Assembly: GCA_040374085.1 (NCBI GenBank)
Contig: JBEIVB010000061.1
Location: 1 to 15,037 of the forward strand
Reading direction: 5' to 3'
Source: JBEIVB01 sp040374085
Lineage (GTDB): Bacteria; Bacteroidota; Bacteroidia; UBA4408
Length of the DNA stretch: 15,037 bases
Position 1 is the first letter of the stretch. Each line of letters starts with the position of its first letter. Both the position numbers and the translations under genes were made by a program. Shown piece after piece: positions 14,457-15,037 of this stretch. The notes below the pieces were generated by a model, which did not search any database, was not told the DNA's origin, and worked only from the letters and a program-made list of their open reading frames with translations.

Positions 14457-14488
14457 AAGATAGCAAGCCCTAAAGCTTGCTATTTTTG
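14457..14488 (+). terminator. Rho-independent terminator after the M43 protease gene
   Basis: ATAGCAAGC (14460-14468) and GCTTGCTAT (14475-14483) pair perfectly around the six-base loop CCTAAA. The stem can be extended by three further pairs using GAA at 14457-14459, and T residues run to 14487. It ends only five bases before the GTG start of the next gene. Confidence 0.88.
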
Positions 14489-14492
14489 TTTG

Positions 14493-15037
14493 GTGTTAAA
14501 ACGTCTTTCCTTTTTTCTTTTTCTGTTTGTTGCTCAACTGGCTATGGCCGGTGGGGATAAACGCATGAAAGAAGCATGGTCGGCTTTGAAGGAGTACGAT
14601 TTTTTTAAAGCACGTAAGCTGTCGTACCGATCCCTCGAACAACAACCCGCTCTGGCATCCACCGTATTGGCTGCGGTTTATCTGCGCAACAACAACCCCT
14701 TTTTTCATCCCGATTCGGCCTACCGCTATGCCCGCATGGCAGGCCAGACATGGCCAAACGTTGAGGCTTCAGCCATAAAAAAATGGCTAAGATGGGGCAT
14801 CGATACCGCATTTTACAAGCGCTTGAATAACGGTGTTGATAGTCTGTTTTATGAGCTGGCCAGAAAACAAAACACCCTGACTGCTATAAGTCAATACTTG
14901 TTAAAATTTCCTGCTTCACAGCAAACCCATCTGGCGGTGGAGTGGAGAAACCAACTGGCGTTTCAAGAGGCTGTTGCGGAGGGCAGTGCGGCTGCATTTG
15001 GGCGGTTTATCGAGTTGTATCCTAAAGCTGCAGAGGC
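14493..15037 (+). CDS. Secreted alpha-helical, TPR-like protein, 3' truncated by window
   Basis: The frame is open from GTG 14493 to the window end (181 codons plus two bases). It begins with a clear signal peptide, MLKRLSFFLFLFVAQLAMAG, cleaved probably after AMA. This decides the start: ATG 14544 and ATG 14565 are in frame but would delete the signal. TTG 14490 is one codon upstream and equally possible. The mature part is helical. It starts with KRMKEAWSALKEYDFFKARK, a TPR-like helix pair, and later has units such as AISQYLLKFPASQQ and AAFGRFIELYPKAAE, the 'Y/F..kyP.A' rhythm of TPR and outer-membrane-lipoprotein-type repeats. I cannot assign a function, as the C-terminal part is missing; many Bacteroidota proteins of this type end in an OmpA-like or other domain. 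It is in the same frame as the protease gene, but separated by its stop and a terminator. Confidence 0.75.
   Translation, partial: MLKRLSFFLFLFVAQLAMAGGDKRMKEAWSALKEYDFFKARKLSYRSLEQQPALASTVLAAVYLRNNNPFFHPDSAYRYARMAGQTWPNVEASAIKKWLRWGIDTAFYKRLNNGVDSLFYELARKQNTLTAISQYLLKFPASQQTHLAVEWRNQLAFQEAVAEGSAAAFGRFIELYPKAAE

Noticed and set aside
14439..14492. Fusion or read-through protein from the M43 protease into the next gene (same frame)
   Set aside because: A TAA stop and a strong terminator separate them, and the second gene has its own signal peptide; the shared frame is most likely coincidence.
1..15037. Search for CRISPR arrays, tRNA or rRNA genes, transposases, integrases, phage or defence genes
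   Set aside because: None was seen by reading; the genes are chromosomal housekeeping or ordinary secreted-protein genes, so I do not claim a new defence or mobile system.

Overview
The window looks like a chromosomal segment of a Bacteroidota bacterium, probably Flavobacteriales-like, with moderate GC. The signs are a T9SS-type C-terminal sorting domain on a secreted M43 metalloprotease, short octamers matching the Bacteroidota -7 promoter box TAnnTTTG upstream of several genes, no clear Shine-Dalgarno sequences, and the block rsfS-ftsH-LUD-cdsA that I recall as typical of this phylum. Nothing points to a recent mobile element: I see no transposase, integrase, tRNA, rRNA or CRISPR array. No stretch over 300 bases lacks a gene; the largest gap is about 150 bases (2890-3042).

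Left part, plus strand (1-5775). The window opens inside an M16 peptidase gene (C-terminal half), followed by a eukaryote-like homodimeric NADP isocitrate dehydrogenase and an unrecognised secreted, probably lipidated protein that ends in a clear terminator. Next comes a phosphate-flavoured group: a membrane histidine kinase with no response regulator beside it, a DUF47/PhoU-like protein, and a PiT-family phosphate transporter. The last two are 15 bases apart and form the usual Pit accessory plus transporter pair. A bidirectional terminator separates this group from the convergent genes that follow.

Middle part, minus strand (5833-11359). Read from right to left this is rsfS (ribosome silencing factor), ftsH (membrane AAA protease), a terminator, then three tightly overlapping genes (stand-alone LUD-domain protein, DUF2007 protein, CdsA phosphatidate cytidylyltransferase), and finally a 430-residue glutamate dehydrogenase after a 108-base gap that holds an inverted repeat. 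The LUD-DUF2007-cdsA overlaps imply translational coupling. This links two proteins of unknown job to phospholipid synthesis and, through neighbourhood, to membrane protein quality control.

Right part, plus strand (11460-15037). A biotin-protein ligase without a DNA-binding domain is divergent from rsfS and has an unusual biotin-loop sequence. It is followed by the secreted M43 protease (fibronectin type III, an unassigned beta-rich domain and a T9SS tail), a strong terminator, and the start of a secreted alpha-helical, TPR-like protein that begins at a GTG codon and runs off the window.

Most of this is housekeeping. I do not see a clear new system. The observations most worth checking are the LUD protein that lacks the LutC C-terminal signature, the altered BirA loop, terminators whose T-tract also reads as a -7 promoter box, and the unassigned domain in the protease.
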